Shown one piece after another: positions 41,776 to 49,610 of a DNA stretch of 64,000 nt. Positions within the stretch are counted from its first letter, which is position 1. Each line of letters opens with the position of its first letter. Source of the DNA: Pseudomonadota bacterium (GTDB lineage: Bacteria; Pseudomonadota; Gammaproteobacteria; Xanthomonadales; Rhodanobacteraceae); contig JAFEDX010000192.1 of the NCBI GenBank assembly GCA_018241365.1, forward strand, positions 1-64,000, in the 5' to 3' direction. The notes beneath the pieces are model-generated. The model was not told where the DNA came from. It made no database searches and saw only the letters and a program-made list of their open reading frames with translations. The position numbers were made by a program, and so were the translations under genes.

Positions 41776-43872
41776 ATGCCCCGCGAAATCCTGGTCACCA
41801 GCGCCCTGCCCTACGCGAATGGCCGCATCCACCTCGGCCACATCGTCGAACACGTGCAAACCGACATCTGGGTGCGGGCGATGCGGATGGCCGGGCACAC
41901 GCTGCATTACGTCTGCGCCGACGACGCGCACGGCACCTCGATCATGCTGCGCGCGGAGAAGGAAGGCATCACGCCCGAAGCCTTGATCGACCGCGTGTGG
42001 CAGGAACACACCGCCGACCTGCGCGATTTCGGCATCGGCCACGACCACTATTCCAGCACCCACACCCCGGCCAACCGCGAGATCACCTATTCGATCTGGC
42101 GCGCGCTGGAAGCGAATGGCCACGTCGAATCGAAGCCGGTCAAGCAGCTGTTCGATCCCGAGCGGCAGATGTTCCTGCCCGACCGTTTCATCAAGGGCGA
42201 GTGCCCGGTCTGCCACGCCAGGGACCAGTACGGCGACGCCTGCGAAGTCTGCGGCAGCACCTACAACCCGATCGACCTGATCAATCCGTATTCGGTGGTG
42301 TCGGGCGCCAAGCCGGTCGAGAAGGAGTCGCTGCACTTCTTCGTGAAGCTGGCCGATTTCGAGACGTTGCTGAAGGCGTGGCTGGAACAGCGCCGTGCCG
42401 TAGGCGGCCTGCAGGCGGAAGTCGTCAACAAGCTGAAGGAATGGTTTGCCGACGGCCTGCGCAGTTGGGACGTGTCGCGCGACGCGCCCTACTTCGGCTT
42501 CGAGATCCCCGGCCAGCCCGGCAAGTATTTCTACGTGTGGGTGGATGCGCCGATCGGCTATCTCGCCGCGTTCAGGGAACTCTGCGAAAGCGGCACCAAG
42601 CCCGGCCTCACGCCTGCCGACTACGCGCGCTTCACTCGCGCCGACAGCGACACCGAGATGGTGCATTTCATCGGCAAGGACATCCTGTACTTCCACACCC
42701 TGTTCTGGCCCGCGATGCTGCACGGCGCCAACCTGCGCATGCCGACGGCAGTCAACGTGCACGGCTTCCTTACCGTCGATGGCGCCAAGATGTCGAAGTC
42801 GCGCGGCACCTTCGTCAACGCGCGCACCTATCTCGACCATCTCGACGCGGATTGGCTGCGCTACTACCTCGCCACGATGCTGGGGCCGACGCTGGCCGAC
42901 ATCGACCTCGATCTCAAGGCCTTCGAGGAGCGCGTGAACTCGCACCTCGTCGGCAAGTGGGTGAACATCGCCAGCCGCTGCGCGGGATTCGTGCAGAAAC
43001 TCTTTGATGGCAAGCTGGCCGACACGCTGCCGCAAGCCGAACGCGCACGTTACGACGCGGCTGCGGCGAAGCTGGAAGCCTGCGCCGCGCTGTACGAAGC
43101 GCGCGACTACGCCGCCGCGATGCGCGTGATCATCGAGGTAGCCGACGAAGCCAACGCCTACGTCGCCGAACACGCGCCGTGGACCATGGCCAAGGACGAA
43201 TCAAAGCGTGCGGAACTGCACGTGGTGCTGACGCTGGCGCTCAACTACTTCCGGCTGCTGACGATCTGGCTGACACCGGTTGTCCCGGCGACTGCCAGGC
43301 GCGCCTTTGATTTTCTTGGCGACACGCCCGCGCGTTTCGACGCCGGGCGCACGCCGCTGCTCGGCCACGCGATCCAGCCGTTCAAGGCGCTCGCCACCCG
43401 TATCGACCCGAAACAAATCACCGCCATGATCGAAGCCTCGAAGGAATCGCTGCACGCCACGCCCGCATCCGGTTCGCAACCCGTTGCCTCCGCCGCAAGC
43501 CCAAATGAAGCCCCGGCAACTGCCGCGCCCGCGCACTCCACCATCATCTCCATCGACGACTTCGCGAAACTCGATTTGCGCATCGGCAAGGTCATCGTGT
43601 GCGAAGCGGTGGACGGTTCCGACAAGCTGCTGCGCTTCGAGCTCGATGCCGGCGAACTCGGCAAGCGCCAGATCTTTTCGGGCATCAAGGCCGCCTATCC
43701 GGAACCGGCCAGGCTGGTCGGCCGCAGCGTGGTGTTCATCGCCAACCTCGCCCCGCGCAAGATGCGCTTTGGCGTCAGCGAAGGGATGATCCTTTCCGCG
43801 GGTACCGGCGGCAACGACCTGTTTTTGCTGGACGCTGACCCGGGCGCGCAGGCCGGCGCTGCCGTGAAGTAA
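41776..43872 (+). CDS. metG: Methionyl-tRNA synthetase
   Basis: Charges initiator and elongator tRNA(Met). The 698-residue protein has the class I signature [22 protein letters not shown], the connective zinc knuckle [21 protein letters not shown], the WxFxxGxxx-type [17 protein letters not shown] and KMSKSRG. A linker rich in Ala/Pro (about 570-590) leads to a C-terminal EMAP/Trbp111 tRNA-binding domain ([35 protein letters not shown]...[17 protein letters not shown]), used for dimerisation. Full-length and normal. Confidence 0.98.
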   Translation: MPREILVTSALPYANGRIHLGHIVEHVQTDIWVRAMRMAGHTLHYVCADDAHGTSIMLRAEKEGITPEALIDRVWQEHTADLRDFGIGHDHYSSTHTPANREITYSIWRALEANGHVESKPVKQLFDPERQMFLPDRFIKGECPVCHARDQYGDACEVCGSTYNPIDLINPYSVVSGAKPVEKESLHFFVKLADFETLLKAWLEQRRAVGGLQAEVVNKLKEWFADGLRSWDVSRDAPYFGFEIPGQPGKYFYVWVDAPIGYLAAFRELCESGTKPGLTPADYARFTRADSDTEMVHFIGKDILYFHTLFWPAMLHGANLRMPTAVNVHGFLTVDGAKMSKSRGTFVNARTYLDHLDADWLRYYLATMLGPTLADIDLDLKAFEERVNSHLVGKWVNIASRCAGFVQKLFDGKLADTLPQAERARYDAAAAKLEACAALYEARDYAAAMRVIIEVADEANAYVAEHAPWTMAKDESKRAELHVVLTLALNYFRLLTIWLTPVVPATARRAFDFLGDTPARFDAGRTPLLGHAIQPFKALATRIDPKQITAMIEASKESLHATPASGSQPVASAASPNEAPATAAPAHSTIISIDDFAKLDLRIGKVIVCEAVDGSDKLLRFELDAGELGKRQIFSGIKAAYPEPARLVGRSVVFIANLAPRKMRFGVSEGMILSAGTGGNDLFLLDADPGAQAGAAVK

Positions 43873-44010
43873 CGACGATGTTCGCCAACAGGATCCCAAG
43901 CATTCTGGATCCGGATTGACACGGATGAATGCGGACGGATCAGGAGCTTCGCTTGCATCCCCGGCATGCCATCCAACACGCCCGCCGCCACCAACTCCGG
44001 GAGAGACATC

Positions 44011-44961
44011 ATGAAACTTCGCCTCATGTCGGTTGTGCTCGCGGCACTGCTCCCGTGTGCGGGCAGCACGCAGGCCAGCGCGGCACCTGCAGCACAGACC
44101 AAGCCAGCGCCCACGATGGACCAGGTGCTGAAGGCCTCCAAACCTTCCGACTGGCGCGCGCTGGACCCCAACGACACGCTGTACATGGACCTGCCGGAAG
44201 GCCGCGTGGTGATCGAACTCGATCCCGCCTACGCGCCGCTGCACGCCGCCAACCTCCGCACGCTCGCGCACCAGCATTACTGGGACGGCCTGGCCATCCT
44301 GCGCGTGCAGGACGGCTTCGTCACCCAGTGGGGCGACCCCGCCGCCGAAGCCGAACACCCCGCGCATCCTCCGCGTTCGCTGGGCAAGGCCAAGGCCACC
44401 ATCGCGCCGGAATTCGAGCGCGACAGCGCCGCCGACCTGCCCTTCACCCCCCTGCCCGATGGCGACGTGTACGCACCCGAAGTCGGTTTCAGTGACGGCT
44501 TTCCCGTGGCACGCGACCCGAAAACCGGCAAGACCTGGCTGGTGCATTGCTACGGCATGGTCGGCGCTGGCCGTGACAACACGCCCGACTCCGGCCCCGG
44601 CACCGAGCTGTACACGGTGATCGGCCAGGCGCCGCGCCAGCTCGACCGCAACATCGCGCTGGTCGGACGCGTGGTGCAAGGCATGCAATACCTGTCCGAC
44701 CTGCCGCGCGGCAACGGCCCCATGGGTTTCTACAAGAACCCGGCGCACCAGACGAAAATCGAGCGCGTGCGGCTGGCTTCCGACCTGCCGCCGTCCGAAC
44801 GCATGCACCTCGAAGTGCTGCGCACCGACACTCCAACGTTCGCCGCGCTGGTCGAATCCCGCCGCGACCGCAGCGACGCGTGGTACCTCTACAAGGTCGG
44901 CAAGATCGACGTCTGCAACGTGCCGTTGCCGGTGCGCGAAGCACCTGCGGCGGGACGTTGA
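44011..44961 (+). CDS. Exported cyclophilin-type peptidyl-prolyl isomerase
   Basis: Catalyses cis-trans isomerisation of prolyl bonds in the periplasm. The 316-residue precursor has a signal peptide ([22 protein letters not shown]). The cyclophilin core [45 protein letters not shown] follows, then a family insertion ([56 protein letters not shown]). The C-terminal region of about 60 residues lies outside the minimal fold. GGGAGAG precedes the ATG at 44011. The active-site Arg of classic cyclophilins (FHRV) appears as ILRV, so activity is likely but not certain. Confidence 0.82.
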   Translation: MKLRLMSVVLAALLPCAGSTQASAAPAAQTKPAPTMDQVLKASKPSDWRALDPNDTLYMDLPEGRVVIELDPAYAPLHAANLRTLAHQHYWDGLAILRVQDGFVTQWGDPAAEAEHPAHPPRSLGKAKATIAPEFERDSAADLPFTPLPDGDVYAPEVGFSDGFPVARDPKTGKTWLVHCYGMVGAGRDNTPDSGPGTELYTVIGQAPRQLDRNIALVGRVVQGMQYLSDLPRGNGPMGFYKNPAHQTKIERVRLASDLPPSERMHLEVLRTDTPTFAALVESRRDRSDAWYLYKVGKIDVCNVPLPVREAPAAGR

Positions 44962-45186
44962 CCGGCCAGTTCGACGAACCCGTTACACCCCACCACATCC
45001 TGCGAAATGACTATTGCACCACCGTGTCGCATATCACGGGCGCTTGAACGGATGCTGTCCGGCGCGTTCCGACAACGCATTCTTGCGACAACGGGCTCCC
45101 CGTCGATTGTGAGCCCGCATTCAGCATGACATACTCGACGCAACGCCTCATCGTGGGGTCGAATTGCTGTTAGCGTGCATCCAGAC

Positions 45187-45693
45187 ATGTCGCGTACTCA
45201 GAAATCCGACGAAATACGGGACGCGTTCCTAGGAGAGCTTCGCGCTCAAGGAGCGTCTGTTGAAAGCTTGGCGAATCTCGCTGCCAAGGGTGAGAGCGCT
45301 GCGATTCGCAACGTATTCGCGGTTCTCGGGACTTCAGGGCGCGAGGTGTATTTGGTTGGTGGTATCGGTTTCATAAATGTTCATGTTCGGTCGGACCCGC
45401 CCGGCTGGTGGAACGTTATGAAGTCTGTGAAGTCGCAATTTGACCACATCTTCAAGAATCTCGGTGTAAAAACCTATTATGTATTCCTTGTCCCACGCAA
45501 AGATCATCAGATCACCGGCTACATAGCTACAGACTTCGTCTCTCCTCCGTTCATCAATGTGCCTTCCGGGGAGGAGACAAAATTTACAATCAAGGTTGCA
45601 GATCACCTTAATCCATTGAAATGCATTGTATCAGTCGGAAAGATTGCTAGGGCGCTTCTTCAATCTCCGGAGGAAAATACAAATGCACTCTAA
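45187..45693 (+). CDS. Integron cassette protein 1, unknown function
   Basis: A 168-residue soluble protein with no family I recognise (MSRTQKSDEIRDAFLGELRAQGASVESLANLAAKGESAAIRNVFAVLG). A beta-rich middle (REVYLVGGIGFINVHVRSDPPGWWNVMKSVKSQFDHIFKNLGVKTYYVFLVPRKDHQITGYIATDF) suggests a compact domain. GC is visibly lower than in neighbouring genes, indicating transfer. A GTG four codons earlier (45175) is an alternative start. The stop codon lies inside the R'' box of an attC site (45688-45745), and the gene begins 17 bases after a GTT core at 45169, exactly as in an integron gene cassette. Confidence 0.75.
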   Translation: MSRTQKSDEIRDAFLGELRAQGASVESLANLAAKGESAAIRNVFAVLGTSGREVYLVGGIGFINVHVRSDPPGWWNVMKSVKSQFDHIFKNLGVKTYYVFLVPRKDHQITGYIATDFVSPPFINVPSGEETKFTIKVADHLNPLKCIVSVGKIARALLQSPEENTNAL

Positions 45694-45745
45694 CTATTCA
45701 ATCCAGCGGACGTGCTACGCGCGCCGCTGATTTCAAGCGTTAGCT
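45688..45745 (+). other. attC recombination site 1 (cassette 1 end)
   Basis: R'' box CTCTAAC (45688-45694) and R' core GTTAGCT (45739-45745) enclose an imperfect palindrome with stem AGCGG/CCGCT and an unpaired A at 45710, the extrahelical-base pattern of folded attC sites. The expected cut is between 45739 and 45740. The left end (ATGCACTCTAA) is complementary, with one mismatch, to the first bases of the cassette it closes (TTAGCGTGCAT at 45170), as required for a circular cassette junction. Confidence 0.85.
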
Positions 45746-45758
45746 TGCAAAGAAAAAA

Positions 45759-46337
45759 ATGTCGCAACCCGAATCACATCCAATCCGAAACGGCGTAGTT
45801 GCAACCGTCATCGGCGGCTTAATTTTGGCTGCCATCTTGGCTGTGCTTGGGTACCTCTGGGCACCCGCTGGGTCAGCTTTCAGCTTTCTGTGGGCCATAG
45901 TTGTTGCGGTTGTGCGCTGGCTCGCTGGCAATCACGCAATCCCCGGTTGGCTTCTTCTTGTTTTGGTTTGTGGCTCGGCTGCGTTAGTTGTATCGCGCAC
46001 GTTGGCGTTCCTACACAATATCGCTCGCACGCCGCCCTACGCTTCGTACACGTCCGACGCCTTGTTCGGGGCTGTCTGGCACTGGTCTTGGAGCGGTATT
46101 CAAATCATTCACTTATGGGCGTCTTGCCCAATTTGCCAAGCCGAGCTGGTGCAACTCAACGAGCGTGACAACTACCTCATGTCTACGCCGCATGCCAAGT
46201 TCTATTGCGAGCACTGTCGTGAGGTGCGCGTCGACATTCCTGGTGGGGGCCACCAATATGCGTTGTCTGTCGTTGAGCGGGAAATTCGGCGCAAGCTTCG
46301 CGTGTCGCGTGAGCCTGCGAGTGGTGTTGCAAGCTAA
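45759..46337 (+). CDS. Integron cassette protein 2: membrane protein with zinc-ribbon
   Basis: A 192-residue protein with two membrane helices (VVATVIGGLILAAILAVLGYLWA and IPGWLLLVLVCGSAALVVSRTLAF, with a third hydrophobic stretch between them). A cytoplasmic zinc-ribbon-like domain with paired cysteines follows (CPIC at about residue 122, CEHC about 27 residues later), and a basic tail (EREIRRKLRVSR) ends it. No known function. The ATG is preceded by an A-rich leader. GC is lower than in the flanking chromosome. The TAA stop sits inside the R'' box of attC 2, and the gene starts 19 bases after the attC 1 cut site. It is a standard cassette gene. Confidence 0.78.
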   Translation: MSQPESHPIRNGVVATVIGGLILAAILAVLGYLWAPAGSAFSFLWAIVVAVVRWLAGNHAIPGWLLLVLVCGSAALVVSRTLAFLHNIARTPPYASYTSDALFGAVWHWSWSGIQIIHLWASCPICQAELVQLNERDNYLMSTPHAKFYCEHCREVRVDIPGGGHQYALSVVEREIRRKLRVSREPASGVAS

Positions 46338-46400
46338 CTATTCGGTCAACCAGACGCAAACCCGCTGCGCGGGTTGCGCCGCTGATCTCGGGCGTTGGGC
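46332..46400 (+). other. attC recombination site 2 (cassette 2 end)
   Basis: R'' AGCTAAC (46332-46338) and R' GTTGGGC (46394-46400, matching GTTRRRY) flank a stem containing AACCCGC/GCGGGTT. Cut expected between 46394 and 46395. GCAAGCTAA at its left end is the exact reverse complement of the cassette's first nine bases (TTAGCTTGC at 45740), the diagnostic cassette-closure relationship. Both attC sites share GCCGCTGATYTC next to R', so they belong to one integron lineage. Confidence 0.88.
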
Positions 46401-46427
46401 GCAGGCGCGGTCACTCCGCCTGAAACA

Positions 46428-46988
46428 ATGAGAACCGAAAAGGACAAGATGCTGGCCGGCGAGCTGTACAACCCGCTCGATCCGCATCTCTCAGCCGAGC
46501 GCCGTCGCGCACGGCTGCTGTGCCAGCGGCTGAACGACACCCGCGATGACCAGCAGGATGAGCGCGCCCGGCTCATCAGGGAGTTGATCCCTGCGTCAGG
46601 CCAGGACACGTGGATCGAGCCGCCGTTCCATTGCGACTACGGCAGCAACATCACGCTCGGCGACGAGGTCTTCTTCAACTTCAACTGCGTGATCCTGGAT
46701 GTCGCGCCGGTGCGGATCGGGTCGCGCGTGCTGTGCGGCCCCGCAGTGCAGATCTATGCGGCGACGCATCCGCTGGGCGCGGCGGAGCGCAGGACGGGGC
46801 TGGAGCTGGGCAAGCCAGTCGAGATCGGCGACGACGTCTGGATCGGCGGCGGCGCGATCATCTGCCCCGGCGTCCGGATCGGCGCCGGGGCGGTGATTGG
46901 CGCGGGCAGCGTGGTGACGAAAGACATTCCGGATGGCGTATTCGCGGCGGGCAATCCGTGCCGGGTGCTGCGCCGGATCAATGGATGA
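46428..46988 (+). CDS. maa: Maltose O-acetyltransferase-type hexapeptide acetyltransferase
   Basis: Acetyl-CoA-dependent O-acetylation of a sugar; the true substrate is uncertain. The 186-residue protein begins MRTEKDKMLAGELYNPLDPHLSAERRRARLLCQRLN, close to the Maa/NodL N-terminal domain. It then forms a left-handed beta helix (FHCDYGSNITLGDEVFFNFNCVILDVAPVRIGSRVLCGPAVQIYAATHPL), with the catalytic His in ATHPL, and hexapeptide repeats IGDDVWIGGGAIICPGVRIGAGAVIGAGSVVTKDI. It starts 34 bases after the attC 2 cut, but has high GC and no attC follows, so it is probably native chromosome rather than a third cassette. Confidence 0.88.
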   Translation: MRTEKDKMLAGELYNPLDPHLSAERRRARLLCQRLNDTRDDQQDERARLIRELIPASGQDTWIEPPFHCDYGSNITLGDEVFFNFNCVILDVAPVRIGSRVLCGPAVQIYAATHPLGAAERRTGLELGKPVEIGDDVWIGGGAIICPGVRIGAGAVIGAGSVVTKDIPDGVFAAGNPCRVLRRING

Positions 46989-47026
46989 ACCCAAGTCGGG
47001 CGACCGCCAACCAGCCCGCCAAGCCG

Positions 47027-47557
47027 CTAGTTCCGGACCATTCCACTCCCGGCTGATCGCGACGGACCCGCTCGCCAATGGCGCATGACGCGCTGCGCCA
47101 AGCCATCGATCGAAAGGCGCCCCGGCCCCCACGCGATCACGGCCAGCAGCATCAGGCCCCAGACCTTGTGGTCGGCAAAGTCCGAGGTGTTGAACAGTCC
47201 CGTCCAGAACCCGTGCGGCCACAGGCCCGGGAACGAGGTGAAGGCGATGATGTTGTAGACGAACAGGAACAGCGCCGAGACCCGGCCAAACACGCCGAGG
47301 CCAACGAACCACGGCACGACGAGTTCGATCCAGGTGCCGAGCACCGCTGCGAAATCGGGCGACAGCAGCGGCACGTGGTACACGCTCTCGAACAGGTACT
47401 GCGTGCCCATCGGGTCCTCGAACTTGACCACCCCCGCGTGCCAGAACGCCAGCGCGACCCAGACGCGCAGGCACAGCAATGCCACCGGGCCGAGCCACGC
47501 CTGCAGCCATTCGGCAGCACGGCGATAACAGGTATTCAAGGATTGAACGATTGGCAT
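47027..47557 (-). CDS. bufD1: DoxX-family membrane protein of the bufferin operon
   Basis: Small integral membrane protein of 176 residues with four hydrophobic helices (WLGPVALLCLRVWVALAFWHAGVVKFEDP, AAVLGTWIELVVPWFVGLGVFGRVSALFLFVYNIIAF and a third pair). DoxX members are the usual last gene of buf/gig operons (DUF2282-DUF692-DUF2063-DoxX). Its role in peptide maturation or export is not established; a quinone-linked or export function has been guessed. The ATG at 47557 lies within the end of bufC1 (22-base overlap), so translation is coupled. Symbol is by operon position. Confidence 0.85.
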   Translation of the reverse strand: MPIVQSLNTCYRRAAEWLQAWLGPVALLCLRVWVALAFWHAGVVKFEDPMGTQYLFESVYHVPLLSPDFAAVLGTWIELVVPWFVGLGVFGRVSALFLFVYNIIAFTSFPGLWPHGFWTGLFNTSDFADHKVWGLMLLAVIAWGPGRLSIDGLAQRVMRHWRAGPSRSAGSGMVRN

Positions 47558-48324
47558 GACTGCAGTGCCTGATGGGAAGTGGACGGAGGGAGCGCGGCCA
47601 GCAGGCCGCGATCCACGAGGCTTTCGATGCACGCGGCAAGATCGAAATCGCGATCCTGCTTGCACCCGGCTTGATACGCGTCATCCAGGGTTCCGCCGCG
47701 CGCCAGCGATTCGATGCAGGCGAAGCTCGCGGAATCCAGCGCAGCCATCGCCACCTGATCGTCCTCGCGCCACAGCACGACCTGCTCGCCGGCATCGGCA
47801 AGGTCGAGGCCTGCGTCGGTCGGCTGCGACGCGTAGCGCCAGATCGTCAGGACTGGATACGGGCTGACGAGCAAGCGGACACTCGGATGCAGGCCCGTTT
47901 GGTCCGGGCCATCGTCCAACGACGTTTCGGTGTCGCCAGACAACGCACTTTCCTGCCGCAGCCACTCCAGCCGCGCGACATCGACGAGGTAAGGCAACTC
48001 GTGAATCCCGGGAAGCTCGGTCAAATAATCTGCGAGGTGTTGGCCAAAGGTTTGCAGGTTGCCGCTGTGCGAGGGGTACGCAGCGCGATAACCGCGTGCG
48101 GTTTGCTCGAAGAACGCCTCGCCGACCAAGGCCAACACCGCGGGATAGGATGTGCGCAGGACACCAGCCTGGATCTCGTTGCAACTGTGGCGGTAAATGC
48201 GCAGGCGCGCGGCGGGTTCAAGTCCATTGCCCGCGATCGACGCCAACGGGCCGGCTTCGGCATCGTCGTACAACGCGGCGAGGAAGCGGCGTTGCGTTTC
48301 AAGCAGCGCGGGCACGGCGTGCAT
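47536..48324 (-). CDS. bufC1: DUF2063 (HvfC/BufC-like) partner of the MNIO enzyme
   Basis: Accessory protein that, in known bufferin-type systems, works with the DUF692 enzyme to modify the precursor. The 262-residue protein has the DUF2063 N-terminal domain LLETQRRFLAALYDDAEAGPLASIAGNGLEPAARLRIYRHSCNEIQAGVLRTSYPAVLALVGEAFFEQTARGYRAAYPSHSGNLQTFGQHLADYL, then a second domain with ELPYLVDVARLEW and a degenerate C-terminal winged region (LARGGTLDDAYQAG). GGGGAGG lies upstream of the ATG at 48324, so the earlier ATG at 48342 is less likely. It overlaps bufB1 by 26 bases and bufD1 by 22. Confidence 0.9.
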   Translation of the reverse strand: MHAVPALLETQRRFLAALYDDAEAGPLASIAGNGLEPAARLRIYRHSCNEIQAGVLRTSYPAVLALVGEAFFEQTARGYRAAYPSHSGNLQTFGQHLADYLTELPGIHELPYLVDVARLEWLRQESALSGDTETSLDDGPDQTGLHPSVRLLVSPYPVLTIWRYASQPTDAGLDLADAGEQVVLWREDDQVAMAALDSASFACIESLARGGTLDDAYQAGCKQDRDFDLAACIESLVDRGLLAALPPSTSHQALQSCQSFNP

Positions 48325-49165
48325 CGAGCACCTCCCCGGCATGCGCGGCTTCGTCCAGCAACACTTCCAGTTCGGGAATGTCCTGGTCCCATTCGATCAA
48401 CGTTGGAACGGGACCGAACCGGTCGATCGCGTCGGCGTACAGATCCCAGACGGCGTCATCGACGCGGTGGTTGTGCGAATCGATCAGCAGTGGCACCGGC
48501 AAACCATCCTTGCGGGTGAAGCCGGCCAGATGGATTTCCTTGACCGCGGTGCGCGGCAACGCGTACAGGTACACGTGCGGATCGAAACCGTGGTTGACGC
48601 TGTTGACGTAAATGTTGTTGACGTCGCACAAGAGCCCGCAACCGCTGCGGCGCGCGACTTCGGCGACGAAATCCCATTCGCTGTAATCGCCTTCGCGAAA
48701 GCGCAGGTAGCTGGAAATGTTCTCGACCAGGATTTCCCGGCCGAGCGCGTCCTGCACCTGCCCGATCCTCGTTACCAGCAGGTCCAACGCTGCATCGGTG
48801 AACGGCATCGGCAACAGGTCGTTGCTGTGGCGACCGTCAATCGCACCCCAGCACAGGTGTTCGGAAACCAGCGCCGGCTGGTAGCGATCCACGATCGCCG
48901 CCAGCCGTTGCAAATGCGCAGCATCCAGCCGATCGGCGGAACCCAGCGACAAGCCGACGCCGTGCAGGCTGAGCGGATAGTCCGCGCGGATGCTTTCCAG
49001 TGCGGAATGGAATGAACCGCCCGCTGCGAACAGGTTTTCGCTGTGGGTTTCCAGCCATGCGATGGCCGGGCGCTCGCGCAACACGCGCTGCACGTGCGGG
49101 GCGCGCAATCCGATTCCGGCCGCAGCCGGAATCGGACGCACGCGCGTGACCGATGGATTCGTCAC
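48299..49165 (-). CDS. bufB1: DUF692 multinuclear iron enzyme (MNIO) for bufferin maturation
   Basis: Iron-dependent oxidative enzyme that modifies cysteines of its RiPP precursor, reported to form thiooxazole rings in bufferins. The 288-residue TIM-barrel protein has all the expected metal-site segments: LETHSENLF, LHGVGLSLGSADRLDAAHLQRL, LVSEHLCW, ILVENISSYLRF, GLLCDVNNIYVNSVNHG, EIHLAGF and LLIDSHNHRVDDAVWDLY. The start is the GTG at 49165, ten bases after the precursor stop; a longer reading from 49276 would overlap bufA1 and is not supported. The adjacent precursor, DUF2063 and DoxX genes make the assignment strong. Confidence 0.93.
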   Translation of the reverse strand: MTNPSVTRVRPIPAAAGIGLRAPHVQRVLRERPAIAWLETHSENLFAAGGSFHSALESIRADYPLSLHGVGLSLGSADRLDAAHLQRLAAIVDRYQPALVSEHLCWGAIDGRHSNDLLPMPFTDAALDLLVTRIGQVQDALGREILVENISSYLRFREGDYSEWDFVAEVARRSGCGLLCDVNNIYVNSVNHGFDPHVYLYALPRTAVKEIHLAGFTRKDGLPVPLLIDSHNHRVDDAVWDLYADAIDRFGPVPTLIEWDQDIPELEVLLDEAAHAGEVLDARRARAA

Positions 49166-49175
49166 GGCACGACGC

Positions 49176-49493
49176 TCAACCGGCCTTGAGTCTGCCGCCG
49201 GCGATCTTCGTGCACAAGCCGGCCGGCACCGCCACGAAAGCGCCGGGATCGCGCGCCTTGGAATCCTGGCCCGCACACGAGTGGCCCGGCGACACGCAGT
49301 CGTTCTTGTACGCGGCGTTGATGCCGTAGCACGGGGCGTAGTGCATCTTGGCCATCATCGCTTCGGTCTTTTGCTGCGGGCTCGACTTCATCATCGCGTC
49401 GCCCTGCTGGGCCATGGCGGTGGAAGCGAGGGACGCGAAGCCAAGCGTGATCGCGCAGGCGAGGCTGGTCTTGAGGAGTGCGGCGTTGTTCAT
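49176..49493 (-). CDS. bufA1: Bufferin precursor (DUF2282), secreted Cys-modified RiPP
   Basis: Short exported peptide of 105 residues that is the substrate of BufB1/BufC1; modified bufferins bind copper in the periplasm. It has a signal peptide (LLKTSLACAITLGFASLASTAMA, cleavage near residue 28). The mature part has the conserved DUF2282 core with four cysteines at about 55, 66, 73 and 94: APCYGINAAYKNDC, SPGHSCAGQDS and VPAGLCTKIAGG. Before the core is a Met-rich stretch (M34, M35, M46, M47, M50). A ribosome site GGAGA precedes the ATG. It has its own GTAACC-N16-CGAA promoter and a strong leader hairpin. Confidence 0.93.
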   Translation of the reverse strand: MNNAALLKTSLACAITLGFASLASTAMAQQGDAMMKSSPQQKTEAMMAKMHYAPCYGINAAYKNDCVSPGHSCAGQDSKARDPGAFVAVPAGLCTKIAGGRLKAG

Positions 49494-49520
49494 GGATGTG
49501 TCTCCGTGCTGGAAAGAAGA

Positions 49521-49553
49521 AGGGGTGGAAACGAACGCATCGTTTCCACCCCT
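49521..49553 (-). promoter_or_regulatory. 13-bp hairpin in the bufA1 leader
   Basis: Perfect inverted repeat, arm AGGGGTGGAAACG (49521-49533) with CGTTTCCACCCCT (49541-49553) and a 7-base loop. It lies between the CGAA element (49557-49560) and the bufA1 ATG, so the transcript would begin at or just inside it. On the minus strand it is followed by a T/C-rich stretch (TTCTTCTTTCC). It may be a 5' stabilising stem, the terminator of the sigF-nrsF message, or an attenuator. Confidence 0.75.
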
Positions 49554-49556
49554 CTT

Positions 49557-49582
49557 TTCGTCACGGGTACGCCGCAGGTTAC
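49557..49582 (-). promoter_or_regulatory. ECF (SigF-type) promoter of bufA1
   Basis: On the minus strand: GTAACC (49582-49577), exactly 16 bases, CGAA (49560-49557). Identical boxes and spacing occur upstream of the sigma gene and of dipZ. It drives bufA1-bufB1-bufC1-bufD1. Confidence 0.88.
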
Positions 49583-49610
49583 GTCGAGGCGCTACAGCGG
49601 TTGCACGGCG

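Noticed and set aside
44962-45169. A possible attI or integrase remnant before cassette 1
   Set aside because: No reading frame with integrase motifs and no second attC arm; only a weak GGGCTC/GAGCCC inverted repeat is present.
46395-46988. The maltose acetyltransferase gene as a third integron cassette
   Set aside because: It follows the attC 2 cut directly, but its base composition matches the chromosome and no attC or complement of its first bases appears after its stop (46989-47060 inspected).
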